NCBI GenBank assembly: GCA_027306785.1
Contig: DAHUZB010000006.1
Coordinates: 1-64,000 of the forward strand
Source of the DNA: Vulcanimicrobiota bacterium
GTDB taxonomy: Bacteria; Vulcanimicrobiota; Vulcanimicrobiia; Vulcanimicrobiales; Vulcanimicrobiaceae
DNA length: 64,000 bases
Reading direction: 5' to 3'
A program made the translations under genes and the position numbers. Positions 55,326 to 63,342 of this stretch are shown one piece after another (within the stretch, counting starts at the first letter, position 1; every line of letters starts with the position of its first letter). The notes beneath the pieces were generated by a model. The model searched no databases and was not told the origin of the DNA. It saw nothing but the letters and a program-made list of their open reading frames with translations.

Positions 55326-56374
55326 GGCGTGCGGGCGTCCTCGTGCGGGGTGACGGCGGCTGCGGTCGTGCCGCCGCGTTCGGCGATGAGCCAACCGAAG
55401 ATACAGGCCTCGGCGGCGATGGTGGCGTTGCGCGATGCGTGGATCGTCTTGGGTGCGTGGCGGTCGCCGACGAGTGCTCCGCCGTGGAGCACGACGTCGC
55501 CGTCGCCGAAGATGTGCCCGAGTACCGTCGCGTCGCGCTCGAGCGTGACGGTATCGCGCGCGACGATATTGCCGCACACGCAGGCACCTTCGCGGAGCGT
55601 CACGCTCCCGCCCGCTTTGATGCTGCCGCGAACGATCGCGCCCGCGCCCACCTCCACCTCGTCGGCGGCGATGACATCGCCCTCGAGATCGGCACCCGCA
55701 TCGACGACGAGCTTTTTGACCAGGCGGCGCGCGGTAGCGGTGCGGACGATCAGCGGCCCGAGTTCGAGCGCGCGCAGTTCGGCGCGGGCGCTCGAGACGA
55801 CGGCGATCGGCTTGCCGAAGAGGCGGTTGAAATGCACGCCCGGACCCACCTCGAGGCGCCCCGACGCGCTGACCGACTGGCCGAGTTCCGATGCGCCGCC
55901 GATCTCGCAATTGCCGCCGACATCGATCCAGCGTACGACGTGCGCGTGCGAGCCGATGCGCGCGTCGCGATCTCCGGCGAGCGTGCGCAGGCGCGCGTAG
56001 GCGCCCAGTTCGATTTCGCCGCGCGCGTAGACGTCGAGCATCTCGCTGTGATCGCCCACGCGGAACGCGCCGCGCGAGAGCACGATCTCCGAGAGTTGCT
56101 CGCGGTCGGGCGAGGCGAGACCGTCGGTGACGCGCGCGAACTCATCTTTGCGATTGAGGAACGGCACGCGCGCCTCGCCGACCGCGGCGTCGAGAATCGG
56201 TTCGACCTTCGCGCGCATCGATTTTCCGAGAAAGCGTGGATCGCGCGCGTACGACGCGTCGATTTTGAGCGGATCGTCGTCGGCCGCGACGCGCAATTCG
56301 AGCAGTCCGGGCAGCAACGGCAGCAGCACCATGACGGCATACGCAAGGTAGAGGCCCGCTTCGACCGGGCTCAC
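55322..56374 (-). CDS. Membrane-anchored bactofilin-like beta-helix protein
   Basis: 350 aa, GTG start. One hydrophobic helix (LYLAYAVMVLLPLLPGLLEL) anchors it; residues ~95-340 are short repeats of a beta-helix with two halves, the second resembling bactofilin/PolyA polymer-forming domains (GADLEGDVIAADEVEVGAGAIVRGSIKAGGSVTLREGACVCGNI is typical spacing). Bactofilins form cytoskeletal filaments; here the domain is probably at the membrane. It overlaps the GT2 gene by 4 bases and the YaiO gene by 4, so it is an obligate member of this operon. Confidence 0.75.
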   Translation of the reverse strand: MSPVEAGLYLAYAVMVLLPLLPGLLELRVAADDDPLKIDASYARDPRFLGKSMRAKVEPILDAAVGEARVPFLNRKDEFARVTDGLASPDREQLSEIVLSRGAFRVGDHSEMLDVYARGEIELGAYARLRTLAGDRDARIGSHAHVVRWIDVGGNCEIGGASELGQSVSASGRLEVGPGVHFNRLFGKPIAVVSSARAELRALELGPLIVRTATARRLVKKLVVDAGADLEGDVIAADEVEVGAGAIVRGSIKAGGSVTLREGACVCGNIVARDTVTLERDATVLGHIFGDGDVVLHGGALVGDRHAPKTIHASRNATIAAEACIFGWLIAERGGTTAAAVTPHEDARTP

Positions 56375-57633
56375 GTCGGCGGAGCGTTTCCGACGCGCGC
56401 CGTCTTATCCCATCGTCCGCGTCGGCTCTTGGCGATATCGCCGACCGCGTCGATGAATCCGGTCGTGATCGCCCACGAGTTGAACGGGAACATATAGAAC
56501 AGGTAGGGCAGCAAGAAAAGACGCGTGGTCGAGCCGTCGAGCACCTCGGCGGTGGCGACTTGGTAGACCGGCGCGAAGTTGCCGAACGCGTTGTAGAGCA
56601 CGACGCAGAACGCGAGCGTGACGCCGCCCGCATAGGGGAGCCGCCCGAGCAAGAACAGGACGAGCGCGGCGGCCCAGCCCGAGAGCAGAATCGGCGGCAC
56701 CGCGTAGCAGAGCATCAGCAGCCCGGCATCGATGCGCTGCGGGAGCGTGAGCACGGGCGCCGTGACGAGCCCCCAGAGGTGCGACCAGAGCACGCGATTG
56801 TGCCCGCGCGACCAACGGCGCAACTGTTTGAAGCGCGACTCCCACGTTTCGGGAACTTCTTCGTAACACTCGGCGCGATTGTCGTAGACGATCTTCCAAC
56901 CATGCTGAAAGATCTTGGCGGTCAGCTCGGTATCCTCGGCGAGCGCGTGTTGATCGAAGCCGCCGAGTTCGGCCAGCATGCGACGTCGAAAGCCCCCGAC
57001 CGTGCCGCCGTACTGCGGCAGCAGATTGAAATTGTAGCGGGCTTGCTGATCGACTTGGTAACCGCCCGCGCGCTCCATCGAGAGCAAGCGCGTGAGCATG
57101 CTGCGATTGGTGTTGCGCGGTACGACGCGTCCCATGACCGCGCCGATCTCGGGATCGACGAACGCGTTGATGAGCGTGCGCACGAGACCGCGCCCCGGCG
57201 TGTAATCGGCGTCGAAGACCAGCACGAACTCGGATTCGACGCTCTCGAGCGCCACGTTGAGGGCGTTGGCTTTCCCGCGTTCGGGACCGTGCATCGTGAG
57301 CACCTTGACGTGCGGGTGACGTTCCGCGTAGGCGAGCAGTATCTCGTTCGTGGCATCCGTCGACTGATCGTCGATCGCGATGACATCGAGGCAGTCTTTG
57401 GGATACTCCGAGGCGAGCAGCGCATCGAGGCACGCCTGCGCGACCAGCGCTTCGTTGTGCATGGGTACGAGCACGGTGACCGACGGCGGATGCTCTTCGT
57501 AGGCATCGGAGAACGACATACGTTGCTTGCCGTACACGCGCGAAAACGTGAAGATCCAATGCCGCACGGTGTAGATCGACATCAACAGCACGACGAGCGT
57601 GAGCCACGCGTTGAGCGCTACAACCATTCCCAC
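56371..57633 (-). CDS. Processive family 2 glycosyltransferase (polysaccharide synthase)
   Basis: 420 aa. A membrane helix (residues ~5-27) precedes the GT-A domain with VTVLVPMHNEALVA, AIDDQSTDAT, DxD in LVFDADYTP, the acceptor motif ALAEDTELT and QLRRWSRGHN, the Q-x-x-R-W signature of processive synthases (PgaC/BcsA/HasA type). Four more helices follow. It should polymerise an NDP-sugar and pass the chain through the membrane. The sugar is unknown. Overlaps the membrane protein by 16 and the beta-helix gene by 4 bases. Confidence 0.88.
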   Translation of the reverse strand: MGMVVALNAWLTLVVLLMSIYTVRHWIFTFSRVYGKQRMSFSDAYEEHPPSVTVLVPMHNEALVAQACLDALLASEYPKDCLDVIAIDDQSTDATNEILLAYAERHPHVKVLTMHGPERGKANALNVALESVESEFVLVFDADYTPGRGLVRTLINAFVDPEIGAVMGRVVPRNTNRSMLTRLLSMERAGGYQVDQQARYNFNLLPQYGGTVGGFRRRMLAELGGFDQHALAEDTELTAKIFQHGWKIVYDNRAECYEEVPETWESRFKQLRRWSRGHNRVLWSHLWGLVTAPVLTLPQRIDAGLLMLCYAVPPILLSGWAAALVLFLLGRLPYAGGVTLAFCVVLYNAFGNFAPVYQVATAEVLDGSTTRLFLLPYLFYMFPFNSWAITTGFIDAVGDIAKSRRGRWDKTARVGNAPPT

Positions 57634-58400
57634 ACGCTTTCGGTGCGCGCGATCCGGCGGCTGAGCGAGACCACGCAGAGCGAATAGGCCGTGATGAAGT
57701 AGACGACGTCGATGAGCGGGCCGAAGAAGAGGTAGAGCACCGCTTCGATGACGACGCCCGCGTGCGTGAGCAGCAGCGCGAAGACCGCGAGGCGCAGGAT
57801 CGACATCACGAAGTCGATCGCGATCAGCATCGTGAACATCGCGGTGCGTTCCAGGGTGCTGAAGGGCAAGAGCGCCGAGACGACGACCGCGAAGATGGGA
57901 GCGCAGAGGATCATGATGACGCTCGTGCGCTCGAGCAACAGCATGTAGGTGGGCCCGTCATAGGCGACGCGCCCTTGGAGAAAGGCCCAGAGCGCGGTCG
58001 CAATGAGGACGATGATGTTGCCGATGATCCAGAGCGGCAGCGGCGCGTTCTTCTGCTTGTAGAGCGCGGCGACGACGAGCGCGGCGGCGCCGAGTCCCGC
58101 GACGTCGAGCGCGCTCACGACCGAGAGCGAGGGAAGCGTGGGAACCGGCACCGTGGACGCGATGCGCAGAAAGTTGTCGGAGACGGACTGCGTGACCGGG
58201 GTGTTCTGCGCGAGCACGTGCGTTATCCAGGCGGTCGCGCGCGGCCATAGCAGCAGCAGCACGGCGTAGGCGAGCAGCATGCCGAGCGGCAACGAGACGG
58301 CGTTCGCGGGCCAGGTGACGCGGGAAACGCGCAGCGTTCTGTACGAGCGATGCGGACGAATCGTTACCCGCGCCGGCCGCGGGCCTTCGGGTGTGGGCAA
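57618..58400 (-). CDS. Hypothetical polytopic membrane protein, first gene of the polysaccharide operon
   Basis: 260 aa with six or more helices (LPLGMLLAYAVLLLLWP; LGAAALVVAALY; IIGNIIVLIATALWAFLQ; LSVVSALDVAG). The TTG start at 58400 has GGGAG just upstream. No domain is recognised. The 16-base overlap with the GT2 gene suggests a dedicated subunit of the same machine. Confidence 0.65.
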   Translation of the reverse strand: MPTPEGPRPARVTIRPHRSYRTLRVSRVTWPANAVSLPLGMLLAYAVLLLLWPRATAWITHVLAQNTPVTQSVSDNFLRIASTVPVPTLPSLSVVSALDVAGLGAAALVVAALYKQKNAPLPLWIIGNIIVLIATALWAFLQGRVAYDGPTYMLLLERTSVIMILCAPIFAVVVSALLPFSTLERTAMFTMLIAIDFVMSILRLAVFALLLTHAGVVIEAVLYLFFGPLIDVVYFITAYSLCVVSLSRRIARTESVWEWL

Positions 58401-58515
58401 GCTCTCCCTTTCAGCGTGCGATGAGCGCTGAGGCAGCCTTCAGGCCGAGCAAATTGCCGCCCTGCCGAGGCGTGTGCGGCGGAGCTTGCGAGCGGCGTCG
58501 GGAATGCGTTTCCCC

Positions 58516-59079
58516 ATGACATCTCCGACGGCGGGTCGTAGGCCGCTCGAACTGCTGACCGCGCTTGCGTTTGCGAGCGCGGCGGTGCTGTGGGGCGTGG
58601 CCGTGTTCGAGACGACGGTCGGAAACGATGCGTTCGCGCCGTTGGTCTTGGGTGATCTCGGCGCGATCGCGTGTTTTGTCATGGGCGCGATCGTCGCGCG
58701 TTCGTGGATCGCGGTGGTTGCCGCCGTCCTGTCCGCGCCGTACTTCGTCTTCGACGCGGTCCTGCGCGCGCTCGGCGGCGCCCTGGCGACGGACGGTGCT
58801 CGGCCCGTCCCGGCCTACATCCTTCACCCGGGAAACGGCTCCGCCGTCTACCCCGCGCTCGCAAGTCTGCTGATCCTCGCGCTCGCGTTCGCGTTGCGGC
58901 GACGCGTCCCGATCGTGTGGCTCGCAGGCGCGGGCGTCGCGCTTGCCGTCATCGGCTTCGCGCTACTCGGCCGCGACGCCGCGATGCTCTTCGGCATCTG
59001 GTATGCGATCGCCGCAATCGGCTTCGCGCGTTCCGAAACGTCGGGAAACGTTGACCGCTTCACGCGCCTACGTGAGTGA
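58516..59079 (+). CDS. Small membrane protein
   Basis: 187 aa with about six hydrophobic helices (LLTALAFASAAVLWGVAVFE; GDLGAIACFVMGAIVA; IAVVAAVLSAPYFVFDAVL; YPALASLLILALAFAL). No family recognised. It converges on the TetR gene with a 12-base overlap. Confidence 0.6.
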   Translation: MTSPTAGRRPLELLTALAFASAAVLWGVAVFETTVGNDAFAPLVLGDLGAIACFVMGAIVARSWIAVVAAVLSAPYFVFDAVLRALGGALATDGARPVPAYILHPGNGSAVYPALASLLILALAFALRRRVPIVWLAGAGVALAVIGFALLGRDAAMLFGIWYAIAAIGFARSETSGNVDRFTRLRE

Positions 59080-59625
59080 TTTCAATTCTTCGAACGCGTT
59101 GCGGATGGAGCGTTCGAAGGGGCTCTCGTTCGGTTGCGAGATCCAGTTCTCGAACGCGATCTTGAAGGCGGCCACGCCCATCTCGGCGGCGAGTCTGGCG
59201 CTTGTGGCTTTGACCCCGCGCCGCTGCAGCGCCGCCGCTAACGCTGCCGCGAGCGCGCCGAGCTTCTGACGCTCGCGCTCCTGGAGCTCCGGATTCGCGT
59301 CGATGACCGCATACCGCCGGCGCGCGTGCGCGCGGCGATCGGCAAAAAACGTCGCCGTGTGTTCGAGCGCGACGGCGACCGCGTCGAGCGGGGTGAGCGC
59401 CGCGGGCGCGCGTTCGAGCCCTTCGACGATGGAACGTTCGAACTGCTCCGAGCCGAGGAATAACACCTCACGCTTGTCCGCAAAGTAACGAAAGAACGTG
59501 CGCTCGGTCAATCCGGCCCGTTGCGCGATTTCCGCGACGGTCGTTTGCTCGAAGCCACGTTCGCTATAGAGATCCAGCGCCGCCTCGATCAGGCGACCCT
59601 GCGCGTTCGGTACCCAGCGGCCCAT
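59068..59625 (-). CDS. TetR-family transcriptional regulator
   Basis: 185 aa. The N-terminal helix-turn-helix is AALDLYSERGFEQTTVAEIAQRAGLTERTFFRYFADKREVLF split over helices 1-4, a textbook TetR DNA-binding domain; the rest is the helical ligand/dimer domain. It diverges from an SDR gene, and the shared 91-base gap holds palindromes fit to be its operator, so it probably represses itself and the SDR. Confidence 0.88.
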   Translation of the reverse strand: MGRWVPNAQGRLIEAALDLYSERGFEQTTVAEIAQRAGLTERTFFRYFADKREVLFLGSEQFERSIVEGLERAPAALTPLDAVAVALEHTATFFADRRAHARRRYAVIDANPELQERERQKLGALAAALAAALQRRGVKATSARLAAEMGVAAFKIAFENWISQPNESPFERSIRNAFEELKSLT

Positions 59626-59659
59626 CCGGCGTAGTATAGCACCATCGGCATGACAGCGG

Positions 59660-59698
59660 TTGACATCAGTGGTACACTCACGTCAGTATCTGACATCA
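59660..59698. promoter_or_regulatory. Candidate TetR operator / divergent promoter
   Basis: Within the tetR-SDR gap lie TTGACA (59660-59665, a -35-like box toward the SDR), AGTG-GTA-CACT (59668-59678), GTCAG-TAT-CTGAC (59682-59694), and TGACATCA repeated at 59661-59668 and 59691-59698, 30 bp apart. This fits two TetR dimers on the same face. The -10 element is not clear. Confidence 0.65.
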
Positions 59699-59716
59699 CG
59701 GACTGGGGGCAGTTTC

Positions 59717-60607
59717 ATGCGGGTCTTTCTTACCGGGGCATCCGGCTTCATCGGCACGCCGCTCACGGCGGAGCTCATCGGCGCGGGCCACGAGGTGGTC
59801 GGCCTGGCGCGCTCCGACGCGTCGGCCGCGGCGCTCGCAGCGGCGGGCGCGGACGTGCATCGCGGGTCGTTGGAAGATCCGTCGAGCCTGCGCGGCGGCG
59901 CCGCTCGCGCGGACGCCGTGATCCATCTGGCGTTCATTCATGATTTTTCGCGCTTTCAAGAGAACTGCGAGATCGATCGTCGAGCGATCGAAGCCATGGG
60001 CGACGAGCTCGCGGGTTCGAACCGGCCGTTCCTCGTGACCGCGGGGACCGGAATGCTCGCGCCTGGTCGCGCCGCGACGGAATCCGACATGCATACGGGC
60101 AGTTCGCAATTTCCCCGCAATGCATCGGAAGAGGCGGCCGACGCCGTTGCCGCGCGCGGTGTACGCGTTTCGGTCGTGCGCTTGCCGCAGGTGCACAATC
60201 CGCTCCGACACGGGTTGATCTCGCTCCTGATCGCGCTCGCCAAAGAAAAGGGCGTCTCCGCCTACGTGGGTGCTGGCGCAAATCGTTGGCCCGCCGTTCA
60301 CGTGCTGAACGCAGCGCATCTCTATCGCCTCGCGCTCGAAAAGAACGCGGAACCCGGAACGCGCTATCATGCCGTTGGTGAAGAAGGCGTGCCGCTTCGC
60401 GAGATCGCGGAGGCCGTGGGCAGACGCGTCAACGTTCCGGTAACCTCGCTGCCGGTTGAAGAAGCGGCGGCGCATTTCGGTTGGCTTGCGCCGCTGATGT
60501 CCGCTGATCTGCCTGCATCGAGCGCGCAGACGCAAGAGCGTCTTTCCTGGCATCCCACGGGCCCCGGTCTCATCTCCGATCTCGATCGCATTCGCGAAGT
60601 GATGTAA
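59717..60607 (+). CDS. Atypical SDR / NAD-dependent epimerase-like oxidoreductase
   Basis: 296 aa. The Rossmann motif is VFLTGASGFIGTPLTAEL. It has the extended-SDR build but no clear YxxxK; the chain instead carries RVSVVRLPQVHNP and GANRWPAVHVLNAAHLYRLALE, characteristic of atypical extended SDRs that may act on flavonoid-like or nucleotide-sugar substrates. Its promoter overlaps the TetR operator region, so it is the likely regulated target. Confidence 0.78.
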   Translation: MRVFLTGASGFIGTPLTAELIGAGHEVVGLARSDASAAALAAAGADVHRGSLEDPSSLRGGAARADAVIHLAFIHDFSRFQENCEIDRRAIEAMGDELAGSNRPFLVTAGTGMLAPGRAATESDMHTGSSQFPRNASEEAADAVAARGVRVSVVRLPQVHNPLRHGLISLLIALAKEKGVSAYVGAGANRWPAVHVLNAAHLYRLALEKNAEPGTRYHAVGEEGVPLREIAEAVGRRVNVPVTSLPVEEAAAHFGWLAPLMSADLPASSAQTQERLSWHPTGPGLISDLDRIREVM

Positions 60608-60654
60608 ACGCGACCGATGCGAAGGCAGCGCATCGTCGAGCAGCAAAAATGAAG

Positions 60655-60679
60655 AAAGGCGCCTGTCACAGGCGCCTTT
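60655..60679. terminator. Bidirectional hairpin after the SDR gene
   Basis: AAAGGCGCCT / AGGCGCCTTT with loop GTCAC (the palindrome extends further). On the minus strand it is followed by CTTCATTTTT. Located 47 bases past the SDR stop. Confidence 0.65.
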
Positions 60680-60796
60680 GGAATTGATGTGGCGACGCTA
60701 AGCACTGCTCCAACCCGGGGAACGCTTGTCCGCTCTCGTACGTTCTTGAGTCAGGACAACACGCTACCAGAAACGATATTCAAGGAGGAACTCCTC

Positions 60797-61213
60797 ATGG
60801 TTCGAGCGCTGACACTCGGCATCGCGGCAGTCATCGTAACGGTCGCAACCGCCCCGCCCGTATCGGCTCAAGGCACACTGACCCACGACGGGTTCCCCAT
60901 CAAGCTCGCTGTCGTAAATTCATCGTCGGTTTGCCAACGGTTTGCTGCCCAAGCTTTCAAATACGACATGAGCGGCATGGGACGGGTTGGCGGGAATGAC
61001 GTCGCTGTCGGACCACACATACAATATGAGGTCCACCCCCATGAGAAAGCGATCTTCGAGCTTCACGGCCAGGCAGCCCGGGTGTGGGCTTCACCGCACG
61101 AGAGCTCGGATTGTACTTCGCGAAGCACAGGTTCGGTCTATACGGATCAAGTGGGGCAATCCTCACACCTGACGTTCGACGGCGCCAAATTCACCACGAC
61201 GCCACGTCCCTAA
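60797..61213 (+). CDS. Small exported protein of unknown function
   Basis: 138 aa. AAGGAGG eight bases before ATG 60797 fixes the start. A signal peptide (ALTLGIAAVIVTVATAPPVSA) is followed by a compact beta-rich chain (PIKLAVVNSSSVCQRFAAQAF; EVHPHEKAIFELHG; HLTFDGAKF) with two Cys, one early and one late. No family recognised. Base composition looks less G+C-rich than its neighbours, which may indicate recent acquisition. The 189-base gap before it holds the hairpin at 60655 and no other gene. Confidence 0.65.
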   Translation: MVRALTLGIAAVIVTVATAPPVSAQGTLTHDGFPIKLAVVNSSSVCQRFAAQAFKYDMSGMGRVGGNDVAVGPHIQYEVHPHEKAIFELHGQAARVWASPHESSDCTSRSTGSVYTDQVGQSSHLTFDGAKFTTTPRP

Positions 61214-61355
61214 ACGCTCGCGCGGACGGCAGTCCGATTGTCCCGTCACGCGAGCCTTTGCGCGCAGGCGGGGGTCTCGATTGAAGCCGTAAGCCAGTGA
61301 CCGGGACGCCGACGCTACCGCTGCATTCGGGAGGCTCGTCGGATAGGAAACGAAC

Positions 61356-61391
61356 GAGGCTCCGTGTTGCATTTCTGTTGCACGGAGCCTC
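61356..61391 (-). terminator. Hairpin downstream of the tRNA pair
   Basis: GAGGCTCCGTG / CACGGAGCCTC, a perfect 11-bp stem with a 14-base loop. On the minus strand it lies past the tRNA-Glu 3' end and is followed by GTTCGTTTCC; a smaller CCCTTA...TAAGGG hairpin (61407-61423) lies between. Together they likely end the tRNA transcript. The rest of 61214-61355 holds no gene. Confidence 0.6.
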
Positions 61392-61428
61392 GGGTGTCGC
61401 GGAAACCCTTATGAAATAAGGGCGAAAA

Positions 61429-61504
61429 TGGTAGCCCCAGCGGGATTCGAACCCGCGTTACCGCCGTGAGAGGGCGGCGTCCTAGGCCTCTAGACGATAG
61501 GGCC
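61429..61504 (-). tRNA. tRNA-Glu (CTC)
   Basis: Cloverleaf on the minus strand with acceptor GGCCCTA / TGGGGCT (a G-U closes each end), D-arm TCTAGAGGCCTAGGA, anticodon stem CCGCC/GGCGG around loop CTCTCAC (anticodon CTC), TpsiC arm GCGGGTTCGAATCCCGC, discriminator A and an encoded CCA end. Reads Glu codon GAG. Confidence 0.95.
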
Positions 61505-61505
61505 A

Positions 61506-61579
61506 TGGCTCCCGGTCATGGACTCGAACCACGAATACCTGGTTCAGAGCCAGGCGTGATACCATTTCACCAACCGGGA
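61506..61579 (-). tRNA. tRNA-Gln (CTG)
   Basis: Cloverleaf on the minus strand: acceptor TCCCGGT / ACCGGGA, anticodon stem CCTGG/CCAGG with loop CTCTGAA (anticodon CTG), TpsiC loop GGTTCGAGTCC, discriminator G as usual for Gln, and encoded CCA. It ends one base before tRNA-Glu, so they are one transcript. Confidence 0.94.
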
Positions 61580-61597
61580 ACGGCAGCGACGGTTATA

Positions 61598-62032
61598 CTA
61601 CACGACCGCATCGGGGTCTTGCAAGCGCTGTCGTCTTTTTGCGTTTCGTCCGCCATAGGTCTCAGTTTGGCTATGGCAGTTTGGGCAAAGCATTCGAAGG
61701 TTCTCGATGCGATGGTCGGTTCCGACGCCGTTGATGTGGTCAATGTGCATGCTCAACGGTCGCCCTAGCCAACTTGTAATACCGCAGAGCGAGCAGCGGT
61801 TCTCCAGCAGTCCATCCGCGAGAAGCCGCCGACGAACCGCGGAGCGAGATCGCGCCGTAATGAGCAGCTGGTTGATCGGCAGAGCGCGAGCTCGCGCGCG
61901 GAGGTCGCCTCTCCGTACGGCCTTTGTCCACGCTTGCGCTGCGAAGCCGAAGTGCTCCCTGCACTGCCGATATGTGTGACCTTCGTCATAGTAGCGTTGT
62001 ACGGCTGACCAGTCGTAGCGGCGGCGGCCCAT
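61598..62032 (-). CDS. HNH endonuclease-like protein
   Basis: 144 aa. The N-terminal ~60 residues (DWSAVQRYYDEGHTYRQCREHFG, then AWTKAVRRGDLRAR) look like a winged or helix-turn-helix DNA-binding unit. The C-terminal part is an HNH nuclease: CSLCG, the H-x-D-H core in MHIDHINGVGTDHRIENLRMLCPNC, giving two C-x2-C zinc ligand pairs and the catalytic His. Same architecture occurs as lone chromosomal genes in actinobacteria. It ends 18 bases upstream of tRNA-Gln on the same strand, so the tRNAs may be read through from it. No integrase or att site was seen. Confidence 0.8.
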   Translation of the reverse strand: MGRRRYDWSAVQRYYDEGHTYRQCREHFGFAAQAWTKAVRRGDLRARARALPINQLLITARSRSAVRRRLLADGLLENRCSLCGITSWLGRPLSMHIDHINGVGTDHRIENLRMLCPNCHSQTETYGGRNAKRRQRLQDPDAVV

Positions 62033-62140
62033 GGGTATGATTCTATCCGAACGTGCGTTCGTGGTGGTTACCGGGATGTTGCCGCTCGCCTGTGTCGAAG
62101 GTGCGCGCTTCCGGCATCGTGTGAGCGAAAGGAGCCCTGG

Positions 62141-63226
62141 TTGCAAGCGATCGTCCTGGTCGGCGGTGAAGGTACCCGCCTTCGCCCTCTGACGTACGGA
62201 ACTCCCAAGCCGATGGTCCCCATCATGGGCGTTCCGTTCCTCGCGCGCACGCTCGAACGGCTCTGCGAGGCCGGCATCCGCGACGTCATCCTGCCCGCAG
62301 GCTACATGCCGCAAGCAATCGTCGACTACTTTAAAGACGGCTCGCAGCTCGGGATGAAGATCACCTATGTGATCGAGGAGAGCCCGCTCGGGACGGCCGG
62401 TGCGCTCAAGAACGTCGAAGAGCACATCACCGGGCCGTTCTTCGTGCTCAACGGGGACATCCTCACGAGCCTCGACCTGCGTGCGATGCTCGCCGAGCAC
62501 GAGCGGCTCGGCGGCATCGGACTGCTTCATCTGATCCGCGTCGACGACCCGTCCGCGTTCGGCTGCGTGGTGCACGACGAGCAGCGCCGTATCAGCGCCT
62601 TCGTCGAGAAGCCGCCGCGCGAGACCGCACCGACCAACGAGATCAACGCGGGCACCTACCTCTTCGAGCGCGAGATCCTCGATATGATCCCGGCCGGGCG
62701 CCCGGTCTCGATCGAGCGCGAGACCTTTCCGGCGGTCATCGCGGCGGGCAAGGGGCTCTACGCCTACACCACCGACGATTACTGGATGGACCTGGGCAAG
62801 CCCGAGCAGTACCTCGCCGCCCATCGCGATATCCTCGCTCATCGGATGCCGATGCTCGCGCTCGAGCCCGGCGCGAGCGGCGCGGGCGCGGCGGCGCTGC
62901 GCGAGGTGCGGCGGCTCAACCTGCCGGTGCATGCCGACGCCGAGGTTCGGGTCGATCCCACCGCCGAGATCGGGCCGAACGTGGTGCTCGGGCACGGCTG
63001 CTCGATCGGCGCGCGCGCGGTGCTGCGCGATACCATCCTCTGGGACGATGTCACGGTCGAAGACGGGGCGATCCTGGAGGGCGCGATCGTCGCGAGCGGT
63101 GCCCGCATCGGCGCCGAGGCACGCGTCTTCGAGGGCAGCGTGATCGGCCACGATACCGCGATCGAGCCGAAGGCGGTGCTCGAAGCCGGCAGCCGCGTGG
63201 GGGCGACCGCGCCGATCACGCGCTAG
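62141..63226 (+). CDS. Sugar-1-phosphate nucleotidylyltransferase (mannose-1-P guanylyltransferase-like)
   Basis: 361 aa. TTG start at 62141, fixed by AAAGGAG six bases upstream. The nucleotidyltransferase domain opens with AIVLVGGEGTRLRPLTYGTPKPMVPI (G-G-x-G-T-R-L and PKP motifs), with LNGDILTSLD, the metal Asp, and the FVEKP segment. Residues ~260-360 are a left-handed beta-helix (HADAEVRVDPTAEIGPNVVLG). It makes GDP-mannose or a related NDP-sugar for glycan synthesis; a glycosyltransferase gene follows. Confidence 0.88.
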   Translation: MQAIVLVGGEGTRLRPLTYGTPKPMVPIMGVPFLARTLERLCEAGIRDVILPAGYMPQAIVDYFKDGSQLGMKITYVIEESPLGTAGALKNVEEHITGPFFVLNGDILTSLDLRAMLAEHERLGGIGLLHLIRVDDPSAFGCVVHDEQRRISAFVEKPPRETAPTNEINAGTYLFEREILDMIPAGRPVSIERETFPAVIAAGKGLYAYTTDDYWMDLGKPEQYLAAHRDILAHRMPMLALEPGASGAGAAALREVRRLNLPVHADAEVRVDPTAEIGPNVVLGHGCSIGARAVLRDTILWDDVTVEDGAILEGAIVASGARIGAEARVFEGSVIGHDTAIEPKAVLEAGSRVGATAPITR

Positions 63227-63342
63227 GTTTATCTCGCACTCCGGTTGGGGTACACTAGAGGTATGACAGGGAGGAGCTTCCTAGGTAACTTGGAGGCCCC
63301 GCTCGATCCCGTTCCCTCGTGTTTGCCGACGGAGAGACGTGC

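Noticed and set aside
61315-61768. Small frames covering the two tRNAs on both strands
   Set aside because: Their peptides are translations of tRNA-Glu and tRNA-Gln (a common false gene call); no RBS or homology.
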